Source: Rhodobacteraceae bacterium CCMM004
Lineage (GTDB): Bacteria > Pseudomonadota > Alphaproteobacteria > Rhodobacterales > Rhodobacteraceae
NCBI GenBank assembly: GCA_004005435.1
Contig: RZWH01000003.1
Span: 620,001 to 684,000 of the forward strand
Reading direction: 5' to 3'
DNA length: 64,000 nucleotides
A program made the position numbers and the translations under genes. The notes beneath the pieces are model-generated. The model ran no database searches, had not been told where the DNA came from, and worked only from the letters and a program-made list of their open reading frames with translations. This document shows, piece after piece, positions 17,106-26,806 of this stretch (position 1 is its first letter; each line of letters begins with the position of its first letter).

Positions 17106-18032
17106 ATGACCCACCGCCCCGACTGCCTGCTCATCGGCGCGCCCATGGACTGCGGCAAGCGGCGGCAGGGGTGCCGGATGGGCCCCGACGCGCTGCGCGT
17201 GGCGGGAATCGACGCCGCGCTGGCGACCCTGGGGCTGACCGTGCAGGACTGCGGCGACCTGCGGCCCAAGATGTCCGCGGCCGAGGATGCCGGGTCCGGG
17301 TTCCAGGCGGGCGCCTGCGCCGCGTGGACGGCGATCCTGGCCGAGACCGCTGAGACGGCGATGGCCGCCGGACTGCCGATCTTTCTCGGCGGCGATCATG
17401 CGCTCTCCATGGGCACCGTCACCGGCGTCGCCGCCCATGCCGCCGCCGCCGGACGGCCGCAGTTCGTCCTGTGGCTCGACGCCCATGCCGATTTCCACAC
17501 GCCCAAGACCTCGGGCAGCGGCAATCTGCACGGCACGCCGCTGGCCTATGCGACAGGGCGCTCGGGCTTCGAGGGCTTCCCCGCCGTCGCGGCGCCCGTC
17601 CCCGACGCCAACGTCTGCCTGATCGGCCTGCGGTCGGTCGACGGACCCGAGCGCGAGGCGCTGATGGCCTCGGGCTGTTCCGCCCACGACATGCGCGAGA
17701 TCGACGAGACCGGCATCGCCCGCCCCCTGCGCGCCTTCCTCGACCGGGTGGCGGCGGCGGACGGGGCGCTGCACGTGTCGCTCGACGTGGACTTCCTGGA
17801 CCCCGCCATCGCACCGGCTGTGGGCACCACCGTCCCGGGCGGCGCCACCTTCCGCGAGGCGCACCTGGTCTGCGAGATGATCCACGATTCGGGCCTCCTG
17901 ACCTCCCTCGACCTGGTCGAGTTGAACCCCTTCCTCGACGAGCGCGGCCGCACCGCGGCGCTGATGGTCGACCTCGTCGCCTCGCTGATGGGCCGCCGCG
18001 TCTTTGACCGGCCCACCCGCGCTTACGCCTGA
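17106..18032 (+). CDS. rocF: Arginase
   Basis: 308 aa Mn2+ ureohydrolase that hydrolyses arginine to ornithine and urea. The metal ligands are all visible: H98 (GGDHALSMG), D125, H127 and D129 (DAHADFHTP), and D227 and D229 (SLDVDFLDP). SGNLHGTPLA (about 138-147) binds the amino-acid end and favours arginase over agmatinase. GAGAGGATAC precedes the ATG at 17106. It is followed 11 bases later by ocd, giving the arginine to ornithine to proline route. Confidence 0.94.
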   Translation: MTHRPDCLLIGAPMDCGKRRQGCRMGPDALRVAGIDAALATLGLTVQDCGDLRPKMSAAEDAGSGFQAGACAAWTAILAETAETAMAAGLPIFLGGDHALSMGTVTGVAAHAAAAGRPQFVLWLDAHADFHTPKTSGSGNLHGTPLAYATGRSGFEGFPAVAAPVPDANVCLIGLRSVDGPEREALMASGCSAHDMREIDETGIARPLRAFLDRVAAADGALHVSLDVDFLDPAIAPAVGTTVPGGATFREAHLVCEMIHDSGLLTSLDLVELNPFLDERGRTAALMVDLVASLMGRRVFDRPTRAYA

Positions 18033-18043
18033 AAGGCCCCGCC

Positions 18044-19099
18044 ATGACCGACCGCCCCGCCCCCTCCGACCGCGCCATGGTGCCCTTTGTGGACGTGGAC
18101 ACGATGATGCGCCTCGTCCACGCCGTGGGCCTGGAAGAGATGATGGAGGGCATCGCCGCCTGCATCGAGGACGATTTCCGCCGGTGGGAGAGCTTCGACA
18201 AGACGCCGCGCGTGGCCAGCCACTCGGCCGAGGGCGTGATCGAGCTGATGCCCACCTCCGACGGCGAGGTCTATGGCTTCAAATACGTCAACGGGCATCC
18301 GAAGAACACGCGCAGCGGCCTCCAGACCGTGACCGCCTTCGGTCTGCTGGCCGACGTCGCCACGGGCTATCCGGTGCTGCTGTCCGAGATGACGATCCTC
18401 ACCGCGCTCAGGACCGCGGCCATGTCGGCGCTCGCCGCCCGCCACCTCGCGCCGCCGGAGGCGCGCGTCATGGCGATGATCGGCAACGGCGCGCAGGCCG
18501 AGTTCCAGGCACTGGCGTTTCGCCGGCTCTGCGGCATCGACACCGTGCGGCTGTGGGACCTCGACCGCGCCGCGACGGCCAAGGTCGCGCGCAACCTCGC
18601 CGGGACGGGCCTGACCGTGGTGCCCTGCGACACCGCCGAGGCGGCCATCGAGGGCGCGCAGATCCTCACGACCTGCACCGCCGACAAGCAGTATGCGACG
18701 ATCCTGACCGGCAACATGGTTGGCGCGGGCGTGCACATCAACGCCGTCGGCGGCGACTGCCCCGGCAAGACGGAACTGGCCCGCGACATCCTGACCCGCG
18801 CGGCGATCTTCGTTGAGTATCCGCCGCAGACCAGGATCGAGGGCGAGATCCAGCAGCTCGACCCCGACCACCCCGTGACCGAGCTGTGGCAGGTGATCGC
18901 GGGCCGCGCCCCGGGGCGAACGGCGGCGGGCCAGGTGACGCTGTTCGACAGCGTGGGCTTCGCCATCGAGGATTTCTCGGCGCTCCGCTACGTCCGCGAC
19001 AAGGTCCGCGAAACCGGCCTTTACACCGACCTCGACCTGCTGGCCGACCCCGACGACCCCCGCGACCTCTACGGCATGGTGATGCGCGCGCGGCCGTAG
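18044..19099 (+). CDS. ocd: Ornithine cyclodeaminase
   Basis: 351 aa mu-crystallin/ornithine cyclodeaminase family. It converts ornithine to proline with release of ammonia using bound NAD+. The Rossmann motif is MIGNGAQAEFQ, with the conserved TALRTAAMSALAARHLA before it and NAVGGDCPGKTEL with DxP-type catalytic residues afterwards. The length matches true ornithine cyclodeaminases (about 350). It lies directly after rocF, which supports this substrate. Confidence 0.93.
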   Translation: MTDRPAPSDRAMVPFVDVDTMMRLVHAVGLEEMMEGIAACIEDDFRRWESFDKTPRVASHSAEGVIELMPTSDGEVYGFKYVNGHPKNTRSGLQTVTAFGLLADVATGYPVLLSEMTILTALRTAAMSALAARHLAPPEARVMAMIGNGAQAEFQALAFRRLCGIDTVRLWDLDRAATAKVARNLAGTGLTVVPCDTAEAAIEGAQILTTCTADKQYATILTGNMVGAGVHINAVGGDCPGKTELARDILTRAAIFVEYPPQTRIEGEIQQLDPDHPVTELWQVIAGRAPGRTAAGQVTLFDSVGFAIEDFSALRYVRDKVRETGLYTDLDLLADPDDPRDLYGMVMRARP

Positions 19100-19119
19100 G
19101 TCTGCGGGCGGATCTCGCG

Positions 19120-19290
19120 CAGAGGGCAGCGCCGTCCCGCCGGGGCATGGTCGAGCGACGCCCGACGGCGCCATCAAGCATGGACGTCGCGGCGGCAGAA
19201 CCGCCTTCGCCAAAAGTGCCGCCCCGGGGGGGCGGGACGGCGCTGCCCGGCGGTGGCCGCCGGGCGGGACGGGAGGGCTGAGGTCGGCGC
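19120..19290 (+). repeat. GC-rich interspersed element (forward copy)
   Basis: Best preserved single copy in the window. The left end is GGCAGCGCCGTCCCGCCGGGG, followed by about 75 bases of centre (GGTCGAGCGACGCCCGAC, GACGTCGCGGCGGCAG, CGCCTTCGCCAAAAGTGCCG) and the right end GCGGGACGGCGCTGCCCGGC. The ends are mutual inverted repeats. It lies between convergent ocd and the thioesterase gene. The reverse complement matches the copy at 11.5 kb closely over its length. Confidence 0.65.
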
Positions 19291-19332
19291 TCCGCGGACC
19301 ATTCTGCGGCGGGTCGGCTCTCTGGCACCGCC

Positions 19333-19752
19333 TCACCCCGGCGGGATCGAATAGGTCAGCGCCGCGCGGGCCACCGGAGCCGCCTCGCCCTCGGAGTAGA
19401 GCAGCACGTCCCCCACCGCCAGCGCGCGCCCCAGCTTGAGCAACCGGCACTCGGCGCGCATCCCCACCCCCGCCGCCGGCTTGCGCATGAAGTCGATGTG
19501 GCAGCTCGTTGTCACGGCCAGCGCCTGCGGCCCGATCCGCGCCAGCACCATCAGGTACATCGCGACGTCGGCCAGCGCGAACATGGTCGGCCCAGACACC
19601 GTGCCCCCCGGCCGCAGGTGCCGGTCGTCCACCCGCAGCGCCACGCTCAGCGTGTCGGCCGTCACCGCCTCGACCACGAAATCCTCGGCCACCTGCGGAA
19701 AGGCCTGCGCCAGAAACCCCTGCAACGCCCCCACGTCCATCGTCACCGCCAT
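19333..19752 (-). CDS. PaaI-type hotdog thioesterase
   Basis: 139 aa, one hotdog fold with the PaaI/YigI layout: LRPGGTVSGPTMFALADVAMYL (about 46-67) carries the helix with the catalytic acid, and TTSCHIDFMRKPA follows. It is expected to hydrolyse acyl-CoA thioesters. It is divergent from the enoyl-CoA hydratase gene with only about 60 bases between starts, so both may serve the same acyl-CoA turnover. The substrate is unknown. Confidence 0.85.
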   Translation of the reverse strand: MAVTMDVGALQGFLAQAFPQVAEDFVVEAVTADTLSVALRVDDRHLRPGGTVSGPTMFALADVAMYLMVLARIGPQALAVTTSCHIDFMRKPAAGVGMRAECRLLKLGRALAVGDVLLYSEGEAAPVARAALTYSIPPG

Positions 19753-19811
19753 GGCCTTCCTCCCCGTGCCGCTGCGGGCTAGACTTGGCGGGAACCGGCG
19801 GGGAGGACAAG

Positions 19812-20597
19812 ATGGCCATACTGGAACGCCGCGACGCAGGCGCCGTCGCCCACCTGACGCTGAACGCGCCGGACAAGCTGAACGCGCTGTCGGACGCCAT
19901 GCTGGCGGCGCTGTCGGACGCCTTCGCCGACCTCGACGGCGACCGGAGCGTCCGGGCCGTGGTGCTCAAGGGCGCGGGCCGCGCCTTCTGCGCCGGGCAC
20001 GACCTGCGCGAGATGCAGGCGATGCGCCAGGCCGAGGACGGCGGCGCGGCGGCCTTCGCCGACCTGTTCGACCGCTGCGCCGCGGTGATGCAGGCGATCC
20101 CGCGGCTGCCCCAGCCGGTCATCGCCCAGGTCCACGGCATCGCCACCGCCGCGGGCTGCCAGCTTGTGGCCTCCTGCGACATGGCGGTCGCGGCCGAGGG
20201 CACCCGCTTCGGCGTCAACGGGGTGAACATCGGCCTGTTCTGTTCGACCCCCATGGTCGCGCTCAGCCGCAACATCGCCCGCAAGCAGGCGTTCGAGATG
20301 CTGACCACCGGCGGGTTCCTCGACGCTCACGCGGCGCAGGCGGCGGGGCTGGTGAACCGCGTGGTCGCGGCCGACGAGTTGGAGGCGGCGGCCGATGAGC
20401 TTGCGCAGACGGTCGCGGACAAGCTCGGCACCGCGGTCCGGATCGGCAAGCGCGCCTACTACGAACAGATCGAGATGACCCTCGCAGACGCCTACGCCCA
20501 CACCCGCGCGGCGATGGTCGAGAACATGCTGGACGCGCAGACCGCGGGCGGCATCGACGCCTTTCTCGACAAGCGCGCGCCGGAGTGGCGGCAGTGA
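19812..20597 (+). CDS. Enoyl-CoA hydratase/isomerase family protein (ECHDC3-like)
   Basis: 261 aa crotonase fold. NAPDKLNALSDAML (18-31), oxyanion-hole motifs FCAGHDLREM (about 63-72) and HGIATAAGCQLVAS, then GVNIGLFCSTPMVAL. The last motif, with CST in place of the usual glutamate-bearing segment, is typical of ECHDC3-type members, so hydratase activity is uncertain. The ATG at 19812 is preceded by GGGGAGGACAAG. The stop overlaps the next gene by four bases. Confidence 0.85.
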   Translation: MAILERRDAGAVAHLTLNAPDKLNALSDAMLAALSDAFADLDGDRSVRAVVLKGAGRAFCAGHDLREMQAMRQAEDGGAAAFADLFDRCAAVMQAIPRLPQPVIAQVHGIATAAGCQLVASCDMAVAAEGTRFGVNGVNIGLFCSTPMVALSRNIARKQAFEMLTTGGFLDAHAAQAAGLVNRVVAADELEAAADELAQTVADKLGTAVRIGKRAYYEQIEMTLADAYAHTRAAMVENMLDAQTAGGIDAFLDKRAPEWRQ

Positions 20598-20986
20598 CGG
20601 TGGACGAGCGCATCGCCGCCCTGCCCGAGGACCGGCAGGCCGAGGCGCGGCGGCTCGACGCGATCTTCCGCGACGTGACGGGTTGGGCGCCCAGGATGTG
20701 GGGCAAGCTGATCGGCTACGGGCACTATCACTACGTCTATGACTCTGGCCGCGAGGGCGATTTCCTCGCCACCGGCTTCTCTCCCCTCGCGCGGCAGATT
20801 TCGCTGCACATCCTGCCGGGCTACACCGAGTTCCCCGAGATCGCAGATCGGCTGGGCAAGCACAGCCGTGGCAAATCCTGTTGGTATATCAAGCGGCTGG
20901 CGGACGTGGACGAGGCCGCTCTGCGCGACCTGATCGCCGCCGGTCTCGACGACCTGCGCGGCACCTGGGAGGTGCGGCCGACTTGA
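20594..20986 (+). CDS. DUF1801 (YdhG-like) protein
   Basis: 130 aa. Resembles the DUF1801/YdhG fold: RRLDAIFRDVTGWAPRMWG, then YGHYHYVYDSGREGDFLATGF and GKHSRGKSCWYIKRLADVD. The function is unknown; relatives in frataxin-like folds have been suggested to handle iron, which is not shown here. A GTG start overlapping the upstream stop (GTGA) is preferred over a GTG nine bases earlier. Confidence 0.75.
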   Translation: MTVDERIAALPEDRQAEARRLDAIFRDVTGWAPRMWGKLIGYGHYHYVYDSGREGDFLATGFSPLARQISLHILPGYTEFPEIADRLGKHSRGKSCWYIKRLADVDEAALRDLIAAGLDDLRGTWEVRPT

Positions 20987-21364
20987 CCCCGCCGCGGACA
21001 GGGAGGCTGACTACGCGAGCGCGAGCGCCTCCATGTCCCGCCCGCGGGCACGGCCGGGCAGCGCCGTTCGCCCCTCGGGGGCGGCGCCGTCGCTTTGCGG
21101 TCCCCCCGGGACATCGCCCCCGTCCCGATCCGCAGCACTCCCAGCGCCTCGAGAGCCCACCTGTCGCCCGATCGGCGCACGTTTCCCTTCGGCAGCTACC
21201 GTTTTCGTGGCGCGCTCAGCCCCCCCCGCGCTCCGCCCGGCGGCATGCCGGTCAGCGCTCCTCCTCCGGACGACGCCGCCGATCTTGGTCAGCAGACGCG
21301 CTGCGGGCGATGCATCGCCTGTTGCGAACAGACCATCGGAGCGACCCGCCCCGCCCAGCCCACG
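20987..21364. other. Intergenic region between convergent genes with a partial repeat
   Basis: 378 bases without a supportable gene. Around 21050-21095, GCCGGGCAGCGCCGTTCGCCCCTCGG followed by GGCGGCGCC matches the start of the reverse form of the GC-rich element and then decays. The rest has mixed composition, is less GC-biased than the genes and carries no recognisable RNA gene. Confidence 0.4.
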
Positions 21365-21985
21365 CTATCGCGCCAGAGCCGACCGGATCAGGCCCAGCCC
21401 CGCCAGCGCGAAGAGCCCCGCCACCGCCGCCTCGATTCCCCGCCGGGCGCGGGCATAGGCGGCCCGGGCCCCGGGCGCCGAGAACGCGACGGCGTAACCC
21501 GCGTAGATCGCGCCGCCGGTCACGGCGCAGAGGGCGGTGGCCGTCGCGACCTGCACAGGCTCCGCGCCTGCCCCGACGCCGAGCGACAGGGTCGCCATCC
21601 AGGCGAAGACCGCCTTGGGATTGGAGAGGTTCAGGATCGCGCCGCGCCGAAGCCAGCGGGCGTCGTCCGACACAGGCTCCGTCGCATCGGCGGTCCGCAC
21701 CGCCGACCGCGCCGCCCCCCAGGCCAGCCAGAGGAGATAGGCGCCGCCGGCGAGTTTGAGCACGCTCAGCGCGGCCTCCGACGCCTCCAGCACGACGCCC
21801 ACACCGGTCGCCGCGACCAGCCCCCATGCGGCCAGCCCCAGACCGAGGCCCGTGCCAAAGCGCAGACCGGCGCCGCGGCCCGACCGCATCGACACTGCCG
21901 CCACGGCCAGGGTCGCGGGGCCTGGCGACGCCGCTGCGACCACGAAGGCTGCCCAGGCGGCAAAGAGGCCCGCGGGGTCTAGCAT
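21365..21985 (-). CDS. LysE/RhtB-family amino-acid exporter
   Basis: 206 aa with about six membrane segments. Family motifs are AAASPGPATLAVAAVSMRSG (about 17-36) and GAILNLSNPKAVFAWMATLS (about 114-133). It is expected to export an amino acid or related metabolite by proton exchange; the substrate cannot be told. It ends 37 bases from the end of the upstream hflX gene on the same strand and may be transcribed with it. Confidence 0.88.
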   Translation of the reverse strand: MLDPAGLFAAWAAFVVAAASPGPATLAVAAVSMRSGRGAGLRFGTGLGLGLAAWGLVAATGVGVVLEASEAALSVLKLAGGAYLLWLAWGAARSAVRTADATEPVSDDARWLRRGAILNLSNPKAVFAWMATLSLGVGAGAEPVQVATATALCAVTGGAIYAGYAVAFSAPGARAAYARARRGIEAAVAGLFALAGLGLIRSALAR

Positions 21986-22022
21986 CCGCCCGGCCCACCG
22001 GCCCGCGGAGCCCCCGCCACCG

Positions 22023-23315
22023 TCACAGCCGTTCGAACCGGGCGGCCTGGGTGGGAGTCCAGTTCACCGTGAGGACCGTCTCGCCCTCGGCCTGCACCTC
22101 GCCCTCGACCACGCCCTGGTCGAAGAGCCAGGCGCGCCGCCGTCCGTCGCCGTGGGAGAGGCGCACTTCGGCCCGGGCGCGGCCCTCGTCGAGGCCCCGC
22201 TCCACCTCCGCCATCAGCCGCTCGACCCCCGCGCCGGTCAGCGCCGACAGGGTCAGCACGCCGTCGCGGCGCTCGGCCAGGGTCTCGGTCGTTTCCCGCA
22301 CCTCTGGCGGCAAGAGATCGACCTTGTTCCAGACCTCCAGCATGGGCACCGTGTCGGCCACGCCCAGTTCGGCCAGGATCGCCGCGACGTCCTCGGCCTG
22401 GGCGTCGGTCTGGGGATGGGCGATGTCGCGGACATGGACGATCAGATCGGCCGACAGCACCTCCTCCAGCGTCGCTCGGAAGGCGGCGACGAGTTGCGTG
22501 GGCAAGTCGCTGATGAATCCCACGGTGTCCGACAGGATCGCCCGTGTGCCGCCCGGCAGGTCGATGGCGCGCATGGTCGGGTCGAGCGTGGCAAAGAGCA
22601 TGTCCTTGGCCATCACCTCGGCCCCGGTCGCGCGGTTGAAGAGCGTGGACTTGCCGGCGTTGGTGTAGCCCACCAGCGCCACCACTGGGAACGGCACTTT
22701 GGCACGCGCGGCGCGGTGCAGCTCGCGGGTCTTGACCACCTTAGAGAGCTGGCGGCGCAGGCGCGTCAGTTGTTCGTCGATGGCACGGCGGTCGGCCTCG
22801 ATCTGGGTCTCGCCGGGGCCGCCGACGAAGCCCAAACCGCCCCTCTGCCGCTCCAGGTGGGTCCAGGCCCGCACCAGCCGCGTGCGTTGATAACTGAGCG
22901 CCGCCATCTCGACCTGCAACACCCCTTCGCGGGTGCGGGCGCGGTCCGAGAAGATCTCCAGGATCAGGCCGGTGCGGTCCAGAAGCTTGAGCTTCCACGC
23001 CTTTTCCAGATTGCGCTGCTGCACGGGGCTCACCGGGCCGTCGATCAGGACCAGCCCGATCTCCTCGGCCTCCAGCCGCTGGGCCAGCTCCTCGACCTTG
23101 CCGGTGCCGAACAGCAGGCCGGGATGGGCACGCGGCAGGCGCACGACCTCGCCGCCCACGACGTCCAGCCCCGGCAACGCGGCGGCGAGCGCCAACGCCT
23201 CGTCCAGCGCAGGCTCGGCCGGGCGGCGGTCGCGGTCCGACGTCAGATCGGGATGCAGAACCCAGGCGCGCGTGGGCTCTGCGGCGGTGGAGCGGTCGTC
23301 AGCCGTTTTCGTCAC
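22023..23315 (-). CDS. hflX: Ribosome-associated GTPase HflX
   Basis: 430 aa. An N-terminal HflX domain ([20 protein letters not shown]) and a coiled-coil region with the [19 protein letters not shown] motif precede the GTPase domain: G1 [10 protein letters not shown]3 DTVGFI, G4 NKVD. It splits stalled ribosomes under stress in other bacteria. The start lies inside the end of hfq (17-base overlap), so the two are co-translated. Confidence 0.95.
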   Translation of the reverse strand: MTKTADDRSTAAEPTRAWVLHPDLTSDRDRRPAEPALDEALALAAALPGLDVVGGEVVRLPRAHPGLLFGTGKVEELAQRLEAEEIGLVLIDGPVSPVQQRNLEKAWKLKLLDRTGLILEIFSDRARTREGVLQVEMAALSYQRTRLVRAWTHLERQRGGLGFVGGPGETQIEADRRAIDEQLTRLRRQLSKVVKTRELHRAARAKVPFPVVALVGYTNAGKSTLFNRATGAEVMAKDMLFATLDPTMRAIDLPGGTRAILSDTVGFISDLPTQLVAAFRATLEEVLSADLIVHVRDIAHPQTDAQAEDVAAILAELGVADTVPMLEVWNKVDLLPPEVRETTETLAERRDGVLTLSALTGAGVERLMAEVERGLDEGRARAEVRLSHGDGRRRAWLFDQGVVEGEVQAEGETVLTVNWTPTQAARFERL

Positions 23316-23538
23316 CGTCGTAGAGGTTGATCGGCTGGCTCGGCATGATGGTCGAGATCGCGTGCTTGTAGACGAGCTGCGACTGTCCGTCGCGGCGCAA
23401 CAGCACGCAGAAGTTGTCGAACCAGGTGATGACGCCCTGCAACTTGACCCCGTTGATCAGAAAGATCGTGACCGGAACCTTGGTCTTTCGGACGTGATTG
23501 AGGAATGCGTCCTGCAAATTCTGTCTGTCGCCGGCCAT
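23299..23538 (-). CDS. hfq: RNA chaperone Hfq
   Basis: 79 aa from [18 protein letters not shown]. The Sm1 motif ([21 protein letters not shown]) and the Sm2 motif ([16 protein letters not shown]) are complete. It forms a hexamer that pairs small RNAs with messages. ATG 23538 gives the standard N-terminus; an ATG 17 codons earlier is open but atypical. The C-terminal tail is short, as in other alphaproteobacteria. Confidence 0.97.
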   Translation of the reverse strand: MAGDRQNLQDAFLNHVRKTKVPVTIFLINGVKLQGVITWFDNFCVLLRRDGQSQLVYKHAISTIMPSQPINLYDGDENG

Positions 23539-23664
23539 GTCTGTCCCTGAGTCTTTTTTCTTGGCACTGCCGACGCTTGCGGCAGGCATGATGTGTCGGG
23601 GCGGAGTATGGAACGTGCCGCCGGGATAGGCCAGCGCAAATTGAGGGGGGTGGGGGCCGCCGGC

Positions 23665-25173
23665 TCAGGCGCGCCAGAAGGCGGGGTTGGCGAGCGCGAT
23701 CAACGCCAGCAGCTCCAGCCGACCCAGGACCATCGCCACCGCGAGGACCAGGCGGGTCAGGTCGCTGAGGCTGGCGTATTGGATCGGCGGGTCGGCGGCC
23801 ACCGTGGCCAGGGGCCCGGTGGTGGTCAGCGCCGCCAGGGTCAGCACCGTGGCCGCCTCGAACCCCAGCCCGGTGAGGGTCAGCGCCGCCATGGTCACGA
23901 CGATGGACAGCGCAAAGAGCATGAAGAAGATCCAGGCCACGAACGCCCCCTGCCGCCGGAGCCGCCGCGCCTCGGTCCCCGACCCGCCGACCGAACTGGG
24001 ATGCACCAGCTTGTCCATCTCGCGCGCGCCGTGGCGGAAGAGCGCGTAGATCCGCAAGAGCTTCACCCCGCCCGCGGTGGTGGCGACGCCGCCCCCCACC
24101 AGCGCCAGGCCCATCATCACCAGCCCCGGGGTCTGGAGCCCCGACCAGGCGCGGGCGTCGGCCCAGGCGGCACTCTCGAATCCGGTGGTGGTGACAAAGC
24201 TCAGCGTGGTGAACGCGCCGCCCCAGAGGGCCCGCAGACCCGCCGTCAGGTTGGCCTCGTCGGCCACGTCGTAGGCGCCCCACCAGTGACGCAGGAACAG
24301 CAGCACCGGCACCGTCGCCAGGAGCGCGGCGGCCATCTGCACCTCCGGGTCCTGCGGCAGGTGGCGCCAGACCCGGGGAAAGGCGTCGCGCGAGAACGTG
24401 AGCCGCGACACCCCGAAGATCAGGAAGACGAAGATCGCCGCCTCGGCCACGCCCACGGGCTGGCCGCCCGGCCCCGCGGTGATGCCGCTCGTCGCAAGCG
24501 TCGACATGGCCAGACAGGCGCCGCTCAGCGCCGGGGTGCCGGCCACGCTCAGCACGATCCACAGCGCCAGGGTCAACCCGCCATAGACCGGCGCCAGCAT
24601 CCTGGCAAAGCGTATGGTGCGCTCGGACATCCGGGCCACGCGGCTGATCTCCGAGGCGGTCGCGCCGCGGCCCATCGCATCGGTGCCGACCACCTCGAAC
24701 CCGCCCAGGCGCAGGGGCATGAACACCGACAGCGCCGCCACCCACATCATGAACCCTCCGAGCCACCCCACCGTCGCCCGCCACAGGTGCAGCGTGGGGG
24801 GCAGCCGGTCGGCCTCGGGGAACAGGGTCGCGCCGGTGGTGGTGATGGACGACACCATCTCGAACCAAGCGTTGACGAAGCGGGTGGTTTGCAGCGCCTC
24901 CCAGAACGGCACGGCCAGCATCGCCGGCAGCACGGTCAGCGCCAGGACGAGGCCCAACAGATGGCTGCGCGCCTCGTGCCGCAGCTTGTAGCGTGCGAGC
25001 GCCACGGCCAGCATGGCGAACAACACCAGAAAGAAGACGCCGGAATAGAGAAACACCCGCGCGGTCAGGAGGTCGCGGATCACGTAGGCGTGGACCGCCA
25101 TGGGCAGCATCGCCAACGCCCCCACCCCCATCGTCACGAGGATGAACGGAAGGGAGGCGAGACGGCCCAGCAT
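23665..25173 (-). CDS. trkH: Trk potassium uptake membrane subunit
   Basis: 502 aa. About ten membrane segments with four pore loops: SSITTTGATLF, STLATSGIT, SFVTTTGFES and AALTTTGPL, each with the filter glycine. It takes up K+ together with TrkA. The start at 25173 lies four bases after the trkA stop, so they form one operon. Hfq follows after about 125 bases. Confidence 0.94.
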   Translation of the reverse strand: MLGRLASLPFILVTMGVGALAMLPMAVHAYVIRDLLTARVFLYSGVFFLVLFAMLAVALARYKLRHEARSHLLGLVLALTVLPAMLAVPFWEALQTTRFVNAWFEMVSSITTTGATLFPEADRLPPTLHLWRATVGWLGGFMMWVAALSVFMPLRLGGFEVVGTDAMGRGATASEISRVARMSERTIRFARMLAPVYGGLTLALWIVLSVAGTPALSGACLAMSTLATSGITAGPGGQPVGVAEAAIFVFLIFGVSRLTFSRDAFPRVWRHLPQDPEVQMAAALLATVPVLLFLRHWWGAYDVADEANLTAGLRALWGGAFTTLSFVTTTGFESAAWADARAWSGLQTPGLVMMGLALVGGGVATTAGGVKLLRIYALFRHGAREMDKLVHPSSVGGSGTEARRLRRQGAFVAWIFFMLFALSIVVTMAALTLTGLGFEAATVLTLAALTTTGPLATVAADPPIQYASLSDLTRLVLAVAMVLGRLELLALIALANPAFWRA

Positions 25174-25177
25174 CGCG

Positions 25178-26554
25178 TCAGAAGAAATCGATCGAGACCT
25201 GGAACAGTCGCTCGACCTCGGGCACGTCGGCCGCCATCGCAAACAGGACGATGACGTCGCCCTCTTCGATCCGGGTGCCGCCCTGGGGTTTCAGCACCTT
25301 GTCGCCCTTCTGCACCGCGCCGACCAAGACGCCTTCGGGAAAGTCGATGTCGCGGATCGCCTGCCCGGCAATGGGCGAGGTCGACAGGACCTGCGCCTCG
25401 ATCACCTCGGCCTCGGCGTCGCCGATGGAATAGACGCCCCGCACCCGCCCGTGGCGGATGTGGCGCAGGATCGAGCTGACCGTGGTAGAGCGCGGGTTGA
25501 TGTAGGCGTCGATATGCAGCGGCCCGAGCAGCGTCTGGAGCGTGGGATCGTTGATCAGGCAGATCGACATGCCCGCCCCGGCCGACTTGGCCCGCACCGA
25601 GGCCAGGAGGTTGACCTTGTCGTCGTCGGTGACGGCCAGCACCGCGTCGGCACGCGCCACGTTGGCCTCCTGCAACAGGTCCATGTTCAACCCGTCGCCG
25701 TGCAGCACGATGGTGCGCTCCAGCGCATCGGCCGCCAGTTCGGCGCAGCGGCGGTTGCGCTCGATCACCTTGACCCGCACCCTCTCGGCCCGCGCCTCCA
25801 GCGCCCGCGCCACGGCCAGGCCCACATTGCCCCCGCCGATGATGACGACACGCTCCTGCGTGCTCACCTCCTTGCCAAAGATGTCGAGCGTCCGGGGCAC
25901 GTCGTCGCGGTGCGCCAGGAGGTAGATCTGGTCATCGGCGAAGAGCTGATCGCCCGGCTCGGGGGCGAAGAGACGCTCCTTGCGGCGGATGCCGACCACC
26001 AGCGCGCGCAGGGTCGAAAAGAGGTCGGTGAGTTGCTTTAGCGGCGTGTTCAGCACCGGGCAGTCGTCGTCGAGCGCGATGCCCAGGAGGTGCAGGCGGC
26101 CGTCGAGAAAGCTCTGGGTGTCGAAGGCGGCGGGCGCAGACAGGCGCCGCAGCGCGGCCTCGGCCACCTCCTTTTCCGGGCTGATGACCACGTCGATGGG
26201 CATGTGGTCGCGGCGGTAGAGGTCGGAATAGATCGCCGTCAGATAGCTCTGGGCCCTGAGCCGCGCGATCTTGCGCGGGATGGCAAAGACCGAGTGCGCC
26301 ACCTGGCAGGTGACCATGTTCACCTCGTCCGAATGGGTGGCGGCGATGATCATGTCGGCGTCGCGCGCGCCGGCCCGGTCGAGAACGTCGGGATAGCTGG
26401 CGTGCCCGGCGATCCCCTGGACGTCCAGCGCGTCGGTGGCGCGGCGCACCAGGTCGGCGTCGTTGTCGACAACGGTGACGTCATTGCGCTCGCCCGACAG
26501 ATGGCGGGCGATCTGCCAACCGACCTGCCCCGCGCCGCAAATGATGACCTTCAT
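25178..26554 (-). CDS. trkA: Trk potassium uptake regulatory protein
   Basis: 458 aa, the standard TrkA length. Two RCK halves, each with an NAD-binding Rossmann motif (GAGQVGWQIARHL near the start, GGGNVGLAVARAL in the middle) and a TrkA-C domain. It is a cytoplasmic gating subunit for TrkH. ATG 26554 gives MKVIICGAGQVG; an upstream ATG adds a non-conserved leader. In related genomes it directly follows ntrX; here about 4.3 kb separates them. Confidence 0.95.
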   Translation of the reverse strand: MKVIICGAGQVGWQIARHLSGERNDVTVVDNDADLVRRATDALDVQGIAGHASYPDVLDRAGARDADMIIAATHSDEVNMVTCQVAHSVFAIPRKIARLRAQSYLTAIYSDLYRRDHMPIDVVISPEKEVAEAALRRLSAPAAFDTQSFLDGRLHLLGIALDDDCPVLNTPLKQLTDLFSTLRALVVGIRRKERLFAPEPGDQLFADDQIYLLAHRDDVPRTLDIFGKEVSTQERVVIIGGGNVGLAVARALEARAERVRVKVIERNRRCAELAADALERTIVLHGDGLNMDLLQEANVARADAVLAVTDDDKVNLLASVRAKSAGAGMSICLINDPTLQTLLGPLHIDAYINPRSTTVSSILRHIRHGRVRGVYSIGDAEAEVIEAQVLSTSPIAGQAIRDIDFPEGVLVGAVQKGDKVLKPQGGTRIEEGDVIVLFAMAADVPEVERLFQVSIDFF

Positions 26555-26806
26555 GTGCCGCTGCCTCCCGGCTCCGCCGAAAGACCTGCATGGCAGAAGC
26601 CCCCGCACCGGTCAATGCTGCCTCCCGGCCCCCGGCCCAGGGAAAGTCGTTGCGCGGTCGCTGGGGCGTCGGCTAGCATCGGCGCGCCAACGGCGTGTCC
26701 TCGGCCGTTTCGGCCCGGGTCTACCTGCGTCGTTGGCAGGACCGATATGTATTGCGGCTCTCGTCGCCGATTGCGCGGCGCGGCATTCAGTTCGAGAGGA
26801 ATTTCG

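Noticed and set aside
18023-20308. 761-aa minus-strand open frame
   Set aside because: Runs antisense through ocd, across the repeat and the enoyl-CoA hydratase gene; no domain.
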